In this document: positions 16,887 through 26,072 of the stretch, piece by piece | How the letters are laid out: every line of letters begins with the position of its first letter | Position numbering within the stretch: position 1 is the stretch's first letter | NCBI RefSeq assembly: GCF_010993735.1 | Contig: NZ_WQNI01000007.1 | Span: 178,048 to 242,047 of the forward strand | From: Chelativorans alearensis | GTDB lineage: Bacteria; Pseudomonadota; Alphaproteobacteria; Rhizobiales; Rhizobiaceae | Direction of reading: 5' to 3' | DNA length: 64,000 bases | Notes under the pieces: model-generated | Told to the model about the DNA's origin: nothing | Databases searched by the model: none | The model's input: the letters and a program-made list of their open reading frames with translations, nothing else | Translations under genes and position numbers: made by a program

Positions 16887-17387
16887 ATGTTGACGACTTC
16901 TCATAAGTTGCGCCTCAGCCGGAGCGAGGTCGAGGATTTTCTTTTCCGGCAGGCCGAATACATCGACAGTCGCGATTATGAATCGTGGCTCAGCCTCTTC
17001 ACACCTGACGCCCTTTACTGGATTCCGGTGCGGCCCACCGATACCGACCCTGAGACGCAATTATCGTTTATGTACGACGATCTGCCGACGATGGTTGCGC
17101 GATGTGAGCGGTTGCTGGCTTTCGGCACCGCCGGGCAGCAGCCAATCACGCGAAGCAGTCATGTTGTTAGCAACGTGCGAGTCAACGATGCGACAAGCAA
17201 CGGGGAGCTCGTCGTCCACTCGCGCTTTCATGTGACGCAATTCCGGCGCGATGTGCTGAAGTCCTATGCGGGTGCTTATACACACCATCTCGTTGCGACG
17301 GACGAGGGCGTCAAGATCCGCCTGCAACGCGTGGATCTTATCGATTGTGACGGCATTCACGACACGATCCTGCAAATCTACCTATAG
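16887..17387 (+). CDS. Ring-hydroxylating dioxygenase beta subunit
   Basis: A 166-residue protein with the SnoaL-like fold of small dioxygenase subunits: FLFRQAEYIDSRDYESWLSLF and DALYWIPV near the start, SSHVVSNVRV in the middle, and a C-terminal strand LIDCDGIHDTILQIYL. It stabilises the alpha3-beta3 hexamer. It lies 31 bases after the alpha gene with a GGGAGTAA ribosome site. Confidence 0.92.
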   Translation: MLTTSHKLRLSRSEVEDFLFRQAEYIDSRDYESWLSLFTPDALYWIPVRPTDTDPETQLSFMYDDLPTMVARCERLLAFGTAGQQPITRSSHVVSNVRVNDATSNGELVVHSRFHVTQFRRDVLKSYAGAYTHHLVATDEGVKIRLQRVDLIDCDGIHDTILQIYL

Positions 17388-17729
17388 AAATTCTTTGATC
17401 GGGAGGATGGAACGGATCACGCAGGGATTCGTCATCGTCGCAATTACTTCGGCGGTCTTGCCAAGCACCAGCGAACCCACGGCATTTGTCGATGCCGATT
17501 GGTTTGACGTCGAGGCGAGGCCGGCGATTTCTTGAAGTCGCAAGATCGTTTCGCATCTTTGGGTGGCGGTTCGCGTTTGCTCTGGACGTTGGCAGGAGCG
17601 CGGTTACACGCTCCAGCTGCTGCGGACAGTGGACCAATTCAATATTCAATCGGCTGGTCGCCGATTTTCTGAAGTACTGATCGCATCTCTATCAAAGCAC
17701 GAGTGCCATAAAAGCCATGGGAGGAGAAA
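17388..17729. other. Gene-poor gap in the Rieske operon
   Basis: No frame shows recognisable protein character. The gap could hold the promoter of the transporter gene; no clear -35/-10 pair stands out. Confidence 0.4.
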
Positions 17730-19124
17730 GTGGCTAACAGCGGTAATATAGATACCCCCTTGGACGAGGCAAACCCCAGCCGATTTATGATCGGTGTGTG
17801 GGCTTTGTGCGCCCTGGTGTTGCTTCTCGATGGCTATGACCTCACGGTCATTTCTTTTATTGCACCAGAATTGGTCAAGGAATTCGGCTTCGACAAGTCC
17901 GCGCTTGGGCCGTTGTTCGCGGCAAGCCTGGTCGGTTTCGCGTTAGGAGGGCCCTTGGGCGGATTGATTGGCGATCGTTACGGACGAAAGTTCACGATTG
18001 TCGCCAGTTGCTTTATCTTTGGCCTTGCAACGCTCGCGATGTTGCTGTCGACGACAGTGGCGCAGATGGCGGCCTGCCGCTTCATCGTAGGAGTCGGATT
18101 GGGCGGCGCCTTGCCCACAGCGACTGCGATGACGGCCGAGTTCACACCCAAAAGGTTGCGAAACCGGGTGCTGGCACTGGTCTCAACGGCTGTCCCCCTT
18201 GGTGCAATCATTCCGGGTGTGATCACTGCAGCTCTGGTTCCCACTTATGGCTGGCGCGTGTTGGCAGTTGCGGGCGGAGTTTTGCCCGTGCTGTTGGCTA
18301 TAGTTCTCATTTGGGCAATGCCGGAATCCTTCAAGTATTTGGCGTTGCGCCCTGAGCGGAGCGCTCGACTTGCGGCGCTGCTCAAGCGGCTCGATCCAGA
18401 TCTCCAGTGGGTCCCGGGCTCCGGAGGTTCGGCGGAGCAAACGGCTCGAAGCGCCTCGCTCACACGATTGTTCGGCGATGGGCTGGCCGGGATCACGCTC
18501 TTGATGTGGGTGCTGTTCTTCATGAACGCGATGGCCCTTTACCTCGTGATAAGCTGGCTGCCTCTCGTGCTGCAGAGTCTAGGCATGAGCATTCAGCAAG
18601 CGGGTCAGTTTTCGGCCATGTTCGCCGCAGGCGGACTGATCGGTGGCCTGGCAATTGCTGCACTTATCTCTTGGGTAGGAATCGCGCTTCTGCCTGCCAT
18701 GTTCATCATAGCTGTTCCTTTCCTCTTGATGTTTGCAGCGTTTGATCTTTCGCACGCTGCTATCGTCCTATGTGTTCTGGTCCCCGGGATATCGGTCGGA
18801 GCGCTTCAAGTTGGCTGCTCCACGATTACCGGACTTCTCTATCCGACCGCGGTTCGCGCAACCGGCGTGGGCTGGGGGCTGGGCATGGGACGCATCGGCG
18901 CTATCCTCGGCCCCCTTGTCGGGGCTGCTGTGTTCACGATGCAACTGCCACCGCAACAGATGTTCGCATTCGCAGCGGCCCCGATGATCGCAGGGGCGAT
19001 CGGCGCGGTCATACTCGCTGTTCTCTGCTATCGGCGCTTTGGCAGTCTTCAGGTTGATGAGACGGCCGTGAAGAACGAAACCGTTCCGGTTGGAGATTCA
19101 AACCCGGCCGAGCAAGTATCCTAA
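17730..19124 (+). CDS. MFS aromatic acid:H+ symporter (AAHS family)
   Basis: A 464-residue transporter with 12 hydrophobic segments. The AAHS signature LLDGYDLTVISFIAPELVKEFG in helix 1 (PcaK/BenK motif DGxD) and the MFS loop GLIGDRYGRKFTIV between helices 2 and 3 are clear. It begins with GTG at 17730, after a strong GGGAGGAG site; there is no ATG near. Its position after the Rieske genes suggests that it imports the oxygenase substrate, probably an aromatic carboxylate. Confidence 0.92.
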   Translation: MANSGNIDTPLDEANPSRFMIGVWALCALVLLLDGYDLTVISFIAPELVKEFGFDKSALGPLFAASLVGFALGGPLGGLIGDRYGRKFTIVASCFIFGLATLAMLLSTTVAQMAACRFIVGVGLGGALPTATAMTAEFTPKRLRNRVLALVSTAVPLGAIIPGVITAALVPTYGWRVLAVAGGVLPVLLAIVLIWAMPESFKYLALRPERSARLAALLKRLDPDLQWVPGSGGSAEQTARSASLTRLFGDGLAGITLLMWVLFFMNAMALYLVISWLPLVLQSLGMSIQQAGQFSAMFAAGGLIGGLAIAALISWVGIALLPAMFIIAVPFLLMFAAFDLSHAAIVLCVLVPGISVGALQVGCSTITGLLYPTAVRATGVGWGLGMGRIGAILGPLVGAAVFTMQLPPQQMFAFAAAPMIAGAIGAVILAVLCYRRFGSLQVDETAVKNETVPVGDSNPAEQVS

Positions 19125-19199
19125 GTATTCGCAAGTTCCACAACGGCATGATCGAGCCGTTTTCCGGCTTGAAACTTGAAGATTTGAAAGAAGACTGAA

Positions 19200-20096
19200 A
19201 TGACCAGGACCACAAATCCCACTGTTGATGCCGATCGGACGAACGCAGCGGACGTGCTGGTTCACACAGACATCGCTTATGCCACGCACGACGGTGTTGA
19301 TTTGCGGGGTGACTTGTATGCGCCCCGCGGTGGCGGCCCGTTTCCGGTTGTCGTCGCGGCCCCCGGGGGCGGATGGCTCTTCTGCGACCGCAGTGCGCTG
19401 AAGTATTGGGGCAACTATCTCGCGCAGCACGGTATTGCGCTGTTTGCCATCCAGTATCGTGTTGCCGGTGCGTCCAAGATGTTTCCCGAAGCGATATGCG
19501 ATGTCGTCAGCGCGGTCCAGTTCGTGCGCGGTTCAGCGAACGAACTCGGCATCGATCCCGACAGGGTGGCGCTGCTCGGCTCATCGGCGGGGGCGCACGT
19601 GGCATCACTTGCCGCCCTTGGCGGCGACACGCCGCTGTTCAGGAACTCCCGTCCAGCGAACGTGCACGCCGCCGTCAATACCGATGTGAAGGCTTTCGTG
19701 GGCATCTATGGCGTGTACGATCTCTTTGCGCTCTGGCAGCAGGAGATCGCGGATTTCGCGACGTCGAGCGAGCGGCGATCGGAACGTTTCATCGGCGTGC
19801 CCCCCTATGCGGATAGGCAACTCTATTTCGACGCTTCGCCGCTGAGCTACGTGCGCTATTCAGCGAACAAGCTTTCCGTATTTTTGGCATATGGGACGGC
19901 GGATGATGTGGTGAACCCGCACCTGCAGTCGGAGCAGTTCTTGCGTGCGCTCAAGCAGGCGAATTTCCCTGTGCGCGCCTACCCGGTGAGCGGCGCGGGA
20001 CATTTCTGGTTCAGCGAGGAGCCAATTGGCGAGCCCGGCGGCTTTGTGGGCTTTCTCGCGCCGCGGCTCCTTCGTTTCCTGCAGCGGAACCTCTAG
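19200..20096 (+). CDS. Alpha/beta hydrolase (esterase/lipase, HSL-like)
   Basis: A 298-residue cytoplasmic esterase. The nucleophile motif is GSSAGAH (Ser near residue 138), the acid YGTADDVVNP and the base GAGHFWF. The oxyanion HGGGW of hormone-sensitive-lipase-like enzymes appears as PGGGW, a His-to-Pro change. It follows the transporter on the same strand and may release an aromatic acid from an ester before ring attack; the substrate is not readable. Confidence 0.88.
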   Translation: MTRTTNPTVDADRTNAADVLVHTDIAYATHDGVDLRGDLYAPRGGGPFPVVVAAPGGGWLFCDRSALKYWGNYLAQHGIALFAIQYRVAGASKMFPEAICDVVSAVQFVRGSANELGIDPDRVALLGSSAGAHVASLAALGGDTPLFRNSRPANVHAAVNTDVKAFVGIYGVYDLFALWQQEIADFATSSERRSERFIGVPPYADRQLYFDASPLSYVRYSANKLSVFLAYGTADDVVNPHLQSEQFLRALKQANFPVRAYPVSGAGHFWFSEEPIGEPGGFVGFLAPRLLRFLQRNL

Positions 20097-20436
20097 TGAC
20101 ACTCGCCATGAGCTCGTCCGCTTACATCGAAGCGTGCGGCATCGCGCCATCGAATCTCGCTTGCGCACTCGGTCGCGGCACTGCCCATGCGGTCTATCGA
20201 GTGCATCTCGCCGGAGTCATGGCAGGACGCGCAGGCGCCGTGCGAGTGGATGACGCGCCCATTTCGCCCTGCGGCAATGCGTTCAGGTCAAGCAGAATCC
20301 GATTGAAAGCTAGGACCTAGAGCAATTCCAGGAAAAGTGGGAACCGGTTTTCCGTCCGGAATTGCGTAGAAACAAGAGGTTAGAGCGACTTCGCGACTCG
20401 GAGAAAAGCGAAAGCGCTCCAGAGGAGGAGCAAAGC
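20097..20436. other. Intergenic stretch before the arylsulfatase
   Basis: Short open frames here have no family character. The second half is the RIME-like repeat at 20319-20422; the arylsulfatase ribosome site AGGAGGAG (20423-20430) follows it at once. Confidence 0.45.
20319..20422. repeat. Rhizobial intergenic repeat (second type)
   Basis: GCAATTCC (20322-20329) and GGAATTGC (20357-20364) enclose GGAAAAGTGGGAACCGGTTTTCC, followed by AGAGCGACTTC and AAAGCGAAAGCGCTCC. This arrangement is common between Mesorhizobium, Rhizobium and related genes. It supports the Rhizobiales assignment. Confidence 0.7.
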
Positions 20437-22197
20437 ATGGGGAGCGAGTTATCATTCAATCGGCGGAGTGCTCTAAGAATCTTGGGAGCGACTCTTGCCC
20501 TAAGCGTCACCTGTGTCGGCGGCCCATACGCGGCGATGTCGGAAGGTAAGCCGCCAAACGTAATTCTGATCATGTCCGATGACATGGGGATGAGCGATAT
20601 CGAACCGTTCGGGCAAACAATTGTCAGGACACCGGCGCTCATGGAGTTAGCACGGGAGGGAGTCCGCTTCTCCAATTTTCATGTGTTGCCGGTTTGCTCG
20701 CCCACTCGCGCGGCGCTTTTGACCGGCGTCGACATCCATCTTGCAGGTCTTGGCACGATGGGCGGCGTCCGCCCACTGGAAGCCCAGCAGGGAGAAGGCT
20801 ATCTTGGGATGTTGAACGATGGTGTCAAGACGATCGCCGAGGTGCTGGAGGAAAGTGGATACACCACCTTCATCAGCGGCAAATGGCATCTGGGGAGCAC
20901 CCCAACGACGATTCCGCCCAGCCGGGGTTTCGATCGTTCCTATGTCATGCTTGACGGGGGCGGGAGCCATTGGGACCATCTCGGGCTCCTCTCGGTCAAA
21001 CCTGAGACGACCTTCCAGGAAGATGGCAAGGTTGTGGAGCGCCCCGCAGGCGTTTTTTCATCTGACCTGTTCACCGACAAGTTCCTCTTCTACCTGAAAG
21101 ATGCGGTTCAGCAGGGGAAACCGTTTATGGGCTACCTCGCGCTTCAGGCGGTCCATGACCCACTCCATGCCCCGAAGGCACTCATCGACAAATACAAGGG
21201 CAGGTTCTCGGCAGGATATGACGTCCACCGGCGCGAGGTCTTCGAGCGCATGAAAGAGATGGGGGTGATCCCGGCGGCGACGGAACTCGATGCCACCCCG
21301 CCGTTGTTCAAGCCGTGGAGCGAACTCACCCGAGCCGAGCGCGCACATCAGGAACGGCTGATGGAAGTCTATGCCGCAATGCTCGAGAATATGGACGCCA
21401 ATATCGCGCGTGTGCTCGATGCGTTGCGCGAGGCTGGCGTCTATAATGACACCATTATCATTTTTCTGTCCGATAACGGACCCTCTGCAGCCTACATGGA
21501 TGCCTACTTCCCCAATGCGGACGGCAAGTGGATCGCCGAAACCTTCGATATGTCTTTCGATAATATCGGCGCTCCGCGCTCATTCGTCGGTGTTGGTCCT
21601 GGCTGGGCGAGCGCCAGTGCAACGCCTTTCCGCCTGTTCAAGACGTTCCTAACGGAAGGCGGGACGCGCTCACCGCTAATTGTGAAGATGCCGGCGGTAA
21701 AGAATCCCGGAGGCATGTACGCTTCGTTCGTGGGCGTGGAAGACCTCTTTCCGACGTTGATGGAACTGACCGGAGCCGAGCGTGGTGATACCCGGAAGGG
21801 CGTCCCGCTCGCGGTGCTGAAGGGCGCCTCGATTGCCGCCTCGCTCCGCGGTGAGCGGAACCTTGTACATGGCCCGGACTATGAGCGCGCGGAAGAGTTC
21901 TGGGGTCAAAAGACCTATCGCAAGGGAAACTGGAAACTCATTTGGCTGCCGGTACCCTTTGGTACTGGACAATGGCAGCTCTATGACACAAGCACCGATC
22001 CTGGGGAAACACAGGACCTCGCTTTGAGACAGCCGGATCTGCTCGCGGAACTGTCGCAAAAATATGAGCGTTGGGCCGATGAGCACAATGTGGTGCGATG
22101 GGACTACAACTACCTGAATGCGATGGGGTTTGACCATTACAATTGGGCCAAGGGTATGCGTAGCCAGGCTGGCTTTGACTTGAGCGGCCACCAGTGA
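20437..22197 (+). CDS. Arylsulfatase (formylglycine sulfatase family)
   Basis: A 586-residue sulfatase. The metal-binding MSDDMG (Asp48, Asp49) and the sulfatase signature CSPTRAALLTG with Cys87 (converted to formylglycine) are present, with GKWHLG at about residue 150 and FLSDNG near 345. An N-terminal hydrophobic stretch (ILGATLALSVTCVG, preceded by NRRSALR) looks like a Tat leader, so it may be periplasmic. The start at 20437 follows AGGAGGAG. Arylsulfatases release sulfate from sulfate esters. No sulfatase-maturing (FGE) gene is seen in the window. Confidence 0.93.
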   Translation: MGSELSFNRRSALRILGATLALSVTCVGGPYAAMSEGKPPNVILIMSDDMGMSDIEPFGQTIVRTPALMELAREGVRFSNFHVLPVCSPTRAALLTGVDIHLAGLGTMGGVRPLEAQQGEGYLGMLNDGVKTIAEVLEESGYTTFISGKWHLGSTPTTIPPSRGFDRSYVMLDGGGSHWDHLGLLSVKPETTFQEDGKVVERPAGVFSSDLFTDKFLFYLKDAVQQGKPFMGYLALQAVHDPLHAPKALIDKYKGRFSAGYDVHRREVFERMKEMGVIPAATELDATPPLFKPWSELTRAERAHQERLMEVYAAMLENMDANIARVLDALREAGVYNDTIIIFLSDNGPSAAYMDAYFPNADGKWIAETFDMSFDNIGAPRSFVGVGPGWASASATPFRLFKTFLTEGGTRSPLIVKMPAVKNPGGMYASFVGVEDLFPTLMELTGAERGDTRKGVPLAVLKGASIAASLRGERNLVHGPDYERAEEFWGQKTYRKGNWKLIWLPVPFGTGQWQLYDTSTDPGETQDLALRQPDLLAELSQKYERWADEHNVVRWDYNYLNAMGFDHYNWAKGMRSQAGFDLSGHQ

Positions 22198-22445
22198 TGC
22201 TCCTGAACGGAATCGAGCGGCGTCCACTTGCGCCCGAGGAGGAGAAGGATTCCCTGAACCTCGCGCTCGGCGGTCGCGACCGCGAGGCTTTTTCGGAATT
22301 CTATGCCGGGTACGACAAGCGGGCGACCGAGACGGTGCATCTCGCGCCCCCAATTAGGCGGATGTCGTTTGAGAAGACGTGCAACCCCAGGGAAGAGGCC
22401 TTGATAAGGGAGGAGCGATTTGATGCTCAGATTTCCGATGCCTGA
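22197..22445 (+). CDS. Small open frame coupled to the arylsulfatase
   Basis: The ATG overlaps the sulfatase stop (TGATG), and the frame runs 82 codons to 22445, overlapping the start of the Irr-like gene in another frame. The product is charged (LAPEEEKDSLNLALGGRDRE, EFYAGYDKRATET) with no family I recognise. It may be only a translational bridge, or a real small protein. Confidence 0.3.
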   Translation: MLLNGIERRPLAPEEEKDSLNLALGGRDREAFSEFYAGYDKRATETVHLAPPIRRMSFEKTCNPREEALIREERFDAQISDA

Positions 22446-23073
22446 CGGTGAAAGAGAACTCCGCGGTCGCAGTACCGCTTCTCCCCTCAGGTCTTCGCAC
22501 GCATTGGGAAACGAGGACGAACGATCGAGCACGAGCATCGAGCAGATCGTACGCGAGGCGGGTTTGCGTCCTACCAGGCAGCGCATGGCGCTGGCTCGGC
22601 TGCTGTTCGCCAAAGGTGACCGCCATCTCTCCGCTGAGGAACTCCACGAGGAAGCGCTCGCCGCAGGCGTTGCCGTTTCACTGGCGACCGTCTACAACGC
22701 GCTGCACCAGTTCACGGATGCTGGGCTCCTGCGCATCCTGGCTGTTGAGGGCGCGCGCACCTATTTCGACACTAACACGTCCGACCATCATCATTTTTTC
22801 GTTGAGGGCGAGAAACAGGTGATGGACATCTGCGGCGGTTCTCTGACGGTGGCCGGTCTCCCGGAGCCTCCAGAAGGCACTGAAATCGCCAATATCGACG
22901 TCATCGTCAGGTTGCGCAGAAGCAATCGGTCTGGAACAGGCGACGAGGGTCCGAAGTCATCCGGCTCGGCCTGTGGGCGAATTCGATCAAGCAGAGTCCA
23001 GCAGAAAACAGGGGTCACGATTGATCTGTTCACGCCAAACGCCCTCACATCGGCCGACCGCTCTCCGCGTTAA
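22423..23073 (+). CDS. Fur-family iron response regulator (Irr-like)
   Basis: A 216-residue protein whose core is very like rhizobial Irr: GLRPTRQRMALARLLFAKGD (winged helix), SLATVYNALHQFTDAGLL (recognition helix), TYFDTNTSDHHHFF (the His-rich region that binds haem/metal in Irr) and LPEPPEGTEIANIDVIVRLRR. Irr controls iron and haem genes in Rhizobiales. The classical protein ends near VVRLRR at about 150-165 residues; here the frame runs on for some 50 residues with no family character, suggesting a lost stop codon or frameshift at the end. The start follows GGGAGGAG. Confidence 0.85.
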   Translation: MLRFPMPDGERELRGRSTASPLRSSHALGNEDERSSTSIEQIVREAGLRPTRQRMALARLLFAKGDRHLSAEELHEEALAAGVAVSLATVYNALHQFTDAGLLRILAVEGARTYFDTNTSDHHHFFVEGEKQVMDICGGSLTVAGLPEPPEGTEIANIDVIVRLRRSNRSGTGDEGPKSSGSACGRIRSSRVQQKTGVTIDLFTPNALTSADRSPR

Positions 23074-23140
23074 GTCCTGTCCGGATGAATCAGGGAGTGG
23101 AGGCCGCCAGTAGCGTTATGCGTTCCCGGCTGCTTGCCCC

Positions 23141-23920
23141 CTATTCAATGATCGAGCGGACTTGTTCGATCGTGGCCAGGAGCGCCCGCTCGACGGCGTC
23201 GCGTTTCTCGCGGAAGCGGGTGGATGGGATCGGGACCGAGATCGCATGGAGTTCCCCGGTCATATCGGCAAAGCCCGCGCCGACTGCCGAAATGCCGACC
23301 GTATGATCGTCGAGGTCGTAGGCGATCCCGGTGGCAGCGGCCTCATCGAGCATTGACGCGAATTTGTTCCAGTCTCCCTTGACGTCTCGCCGCTTCCATT
23401 CAGCCTCGACCAGTTCGCGCGCCTGCCGGTGGTCCATCATCGACAGGACCGCGCGGCCATTCGCGGTGGTCGTTAGCGGGAATACATCGCCGATCGCCGA
23501 GACCGTGCGCAGGCGGTGTGTACCCGGCACCTGATCAAGAAAGATCATGGCCGATCCGCGCAGTACCGACAAGTCGACCGTTTCGGTCACCTTCTGCGAC
23601 AGTTCCAATAGATGCAGACGGCACATTTCAACGATGCTGTAGCGGGTGGCTTCCGACAGCGCCTTGATTTCAGGCCCCAGACGAATGCTCCCGCCGCCGC
23701 CGGAACTGATCACCAGACGCTCGGTCTGCAGCGCACTGATGATCCGCTGGACCGTGGACCGTGGAAGGTCGACTTTCTCGGCGATCCGGCCGAGACTCAT
23801 CCCCGAGGTATCTTCCCGCAATACGCGCAGAATAGCCGCGGCGCGGGCGATCACCTGTATGCCTCCGTTCCCGGAACCGCTTTCCTTCACTTTTTTGCTC
23901 TCCGTTCGTGACACTTCCAC
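23141..23920 (-). CDS. IclR-family transcriptional regulator
   Basis: A 259-residue regulator. The N-terminal winged helix has IARAAAILRVLRED and MSLGRIAEKVDLPRSTVQRIISAL; the C-terminal effector domain has VDLSVLRGSAMIFLDQVPGTHRLR, TANGRAVLSMM and GISAVGAGFADMTGELHAISV. IclR proteins sense small aromatic or organic acids. The start codon is GTG (23920). It is divergent from the cyclase/cupin/SDR run and most likely controls it. Confidence 0.93.
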   Translation of the reverse strand: MEVSRTESKKVKESGSGNGGIQVIARAAAILRVLREDTSGMSLGRIAEKVDLPRSTVQRIISALQTERLVISSGGGGSIRLGPEIKALSEATRYSIVEMCRLHLLELSQKVTETVDLSVLRGSAMIFLDQVPGTHRLRTVSAIGDVFPLTTTANGRAVLSMMDHRQARELVEAEWKRRDVKGDWNKFASMLDEAAATGIAYDLDDHTVGISAVGAGFADMTGELHAISVPIPSTRFREKRDAVERALLATIEQVRSIIE

Positions 23921-23987
23921 CCACAGCTTCTACGGCGGCGCGGGCTGCGCGGCAACCCACGATACGGTTCAGGCGTCCCAGAAACGA

Positions 23988-24016
23988 TTGACATAACCCA
24001 CATTGTGATGCACATG
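23988..24016 (+). promoter_or_regulatory. Candidate promoter/operator of the cyclase operon
   Basis: TTGACA at 23988-23993 is a consensus -35. About 11 bases on, TGTG-ATG-CACA (24004-24014) is a short inverted repeat at a place suited to an IclR operator. No convincing -10 is visible. Confidence 0.35.
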
Positions 24017-24073
24017 TATCGAAAAGCAGGACGTGAACTCGCACCAAGAGTGGCGCGGGAAGGGAGGACGCAA

Positions 24074-24910
24074 ATGGTCGTGATCCGTGGCATCGAGTTT
24101 GAATCGAATACCGACAACGAGATGGGGCTGGAGTTCTACAATCTGTCCCATCGCTTCGGATTCCAGCATCCGAACTGGCCGTATTTCCAGGATGTCAAGA
24201 TCGAACGCATCCACTACATGGCCAAGTCCGGTGTGCTCAGCCAGCGGATTACGACGACCATGCACGCCACCACGCATATCGACGCGCCGGCACATGTGGT
24301 CCAGGGCACCCCGTTCATTGACGAAGTGCCGCTGCCCCACTTCTTCGGCTCAGGCATCGTCGTCTCGCTGCCCAAGCAGAAATGGGAGCCGATCACCGGT
24401 GACGATCTAGAGAAGGCCTGCGGTCACACCATCCGCAAGGGTGACGTGCTCATCATCAACACTGGTTGGCACAAGCAATATGAGGACGGCGACTATTTCG
24501 CCTATTGCCCGGGCTTCGTGCCGTCGGCAGGCGAATGGATGGTTGAGAAGGGAATTAAGGTGGTCGGCCACGACACCCAGGCCAACGACCACCCGCTGGC
24601 CACAGCCATCGGCCCGCAGCGCAACGGTCCGCTGCTGCCGCATCTCGCCGAAGAGTACAAGGAATGGTCCGGCGGCCGCGACTGGACGGACGACTTCCCC
24701 GAGTGGGAACCAGTGCACAACATCCTGTTCAAGAATGGCATCCTCGGGATCGAGAATGTGGGCGGCGATCTCGATGCGGTAACGGGCAAACGCTGCACCT
24801 TCGCTTTCTTCCCGTGGAACTGGGATCGTGGCGACGGGTGTATCATCAGGCTTGTCGCGATGATCGACAAGAAGCAGCAGTACAGGATCGAAGCCGGCGA
24901 GGCATTCTGA
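24074..24910 (+). CDS. Cyclase/kynurenine-formamidase-family metal hydrolase
   Basis: A 278-residue cytoplasmic protein. The metal site of the family (HxGTHxDxPxH) is seen as HATTHIDAPAH with His64, His68, Asp70 and His74; VGHDTQANDHP is the second conserved stretch. Relatives hydrolyse N-formylkynurenine, isatin or other cyclic amides. The start at 24074 follows GGGAGG; the earlier ATG at 24005 has no site. It heads a tightly packed set: the cupin ATG overlaps its TGA. It could open a heterocyclic ring here. Confidence 0.88.
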   Translation: MVVIRGIEFESNTDNEMGLEFYNLSHRFGFQHPNWPYFQDVKIERIHYMAKSGVLSQRITTTMHATTHIDAPAHVVQGTPFIDEVPLPHFFGSGIVVSLPKQKWEPITGDDLEKACGHTIRKGDVLIINTGWHKQYEDGDYFAYCPGFVPSAGEWMVEKGIKVVGHDTQANDHPLATAIGPQRNGPLLPHLAEEYKEWSGGRDWTDDFPEWEPVHNILFKNGILGIENVGGDLDAVTGKRCTFAFFPWNWDRGDGCIIRLVAMIDKKQQYRIEAGEAF

Positions 24911-25269
24911 TGCTTGTCAAACGCTTCGATGACGCCAAGCCCTACGAAGCGCCCGAGCATCACGGCGTCGTCGGGCTGCGGCTGCAGGGTTTCGAAAAGG
25001 GCGGGCCCGCCAACCAGTGGGTTGGCCTTTCGCAGTTCCTCCCTGGCGGCGGCGCCGGCCCTGATTCCACGCCGTTTGAGAAGGTCTACATCGTGCTGGA
25101 CGGCGAAATGACCGTCATGATCGACGGCAGAGAGACTGTCCTCGGCAAATATGATTCCTGCACTATTGCGCCGGGAGAGGTTCGCAAGATCGTCAACCGC
25201 CGCAACGACGTGTGCATCATGCTCGTGGTCATTCCGTACCCCGAAGGCGTCAACTGGGAGGGCGTATGA
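24910..25269 (+). CDS. Small cupin-domain protein
   Basis: A 119-residue single-cupin protein. The barrel is recognisable from LSQFLPGGGAG, FEKVYIVLDGEMTVMID and CTIAPGEVRKIVNR. The usual GxHxH of the first cupin motif reads GGGAGPDS, so the two histidines are missing and metal binding is doubtful; FEKVYIVLDG keeps the Glu. Start and stop codons overlap those of its neighbours (TGATG both ends), showing translational coupling with the cyclase and SDR. It may be a binding or isomerase-like partner. Confidence 0.85.
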   Translation: MLVKRFDDAKPYEAPEHHGVVGLRLQGFEKGGPANQWVGLSQFLPGGGAGPDSTPFEKVYIVLDGEMTVMIDGRETVLGKYDSCTIAPGEVRKIVNRRNDVCIMLVVIPYPEGVNWEGV

Positions 25270-26069
25270 TGGCTGATGCCTTCGAGAATCCACTCCGCCT
25301 GTTCGACGTCAGAGGCAAAGTGGCGCTGATCACGGGCGCTTCGGGCGCGTTCGGCGTGGTGGCGGCGAAGACCTTGGCCGGTGCCGGCTGCACGCTGGTT
25401 CTCGCCGCCGGCAGCGCCGATGCTTTGGCCGAGACCGCCGAGGCGTGCAGAGCGCTTGGTGCCAGGGTGAAGACTGTCAACGCTCGTCCCTCTGACGAGA
25501 ACGCCTGCGCCAACATGGTCAAGACCGCGGTCGATACCTTCGGCAGCCTCGATATCCTCGTGGTGGCCTCGGGCATGAATAAGGTCGCAAAGATCGACGA
25601 GATGGAACCCAAAGACTTCTTCTCGGTCCTGGACGCCAATGTGAACCAGTCCTGGCTGATGGCGCGGGCTGCGACGAAGCAGATGAAAGCGCAGGACGCC
25701 GGCGGCAAGATCGTGCTCATGTCCTCCGCCCGCGGCCTGCTCGGCCATCCCGCGGGCTACACGGCCTATTGTGCGTCCAAGGCCGCAGTGGACGGCCTTA
25801 CCAAGGCGCTCGGGTGCGAACTCGGTCCGACCGGCATTACGGTGAACGCGATCGCGCCGACGGTCTTCCGTTCGCCGCTGACAGCCTGGATGTTCGAGGA
25901 TACCGACAATGCGAAGGCGGTCAGGCAGGGATTCCTGGCCCGTGTGCCGAAGGGCCGTCTCGGAGAGCCGGAAGACCTCGCCGGCCCGCTGCTTTTCCTT
26001 TCTTCATCGGCGTCCGACTTCTACACCGGTCATATCCTGTACGCCGATGGCGGCTATACGGCGGGCTAG
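25269..26069 (+). CDS. Short-chain dehydrogenase/reductase
   Basis: A 266-residue classical SDR: cofactor motif TGASGAFG near residue 22, catalytic Ser in VLMSSARG, YTAYCASK (Tyr and Lys) and PSDENACANMVKT. The last glycine motif reads ASGMN instead of NAG. The C-terminus YADGGYTAG is typical. It oxidises or reduces a hydroxyl/keto group with NAD(P). Another ATG lies directly upstream at 25266. Confidence 0.92.
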   Translation: MADAFENPLRLFDVRGKVALITGASGAFGVVAAKTLAGAGCTLVLAAGSADALAETAEACRALGARVKTVNARPSDENACANMVKTAVDTFGSLDILVVASGMNKVAKIDEMEPKDFFSVLDANVNQSWLMARAATKQMKAQDAGGKIVLMSSARGLLGHPAGYTAYCASKAAVDGLTKALGCELGPTGITVNAIAPTVFRSPLTAWMFEDTDNAKAVRQGFLARVPKGRLGEPEDLAGPLLFLSSSASDFYTGHILYADGGYTAG

Positions 26070-26072
26070 GAA

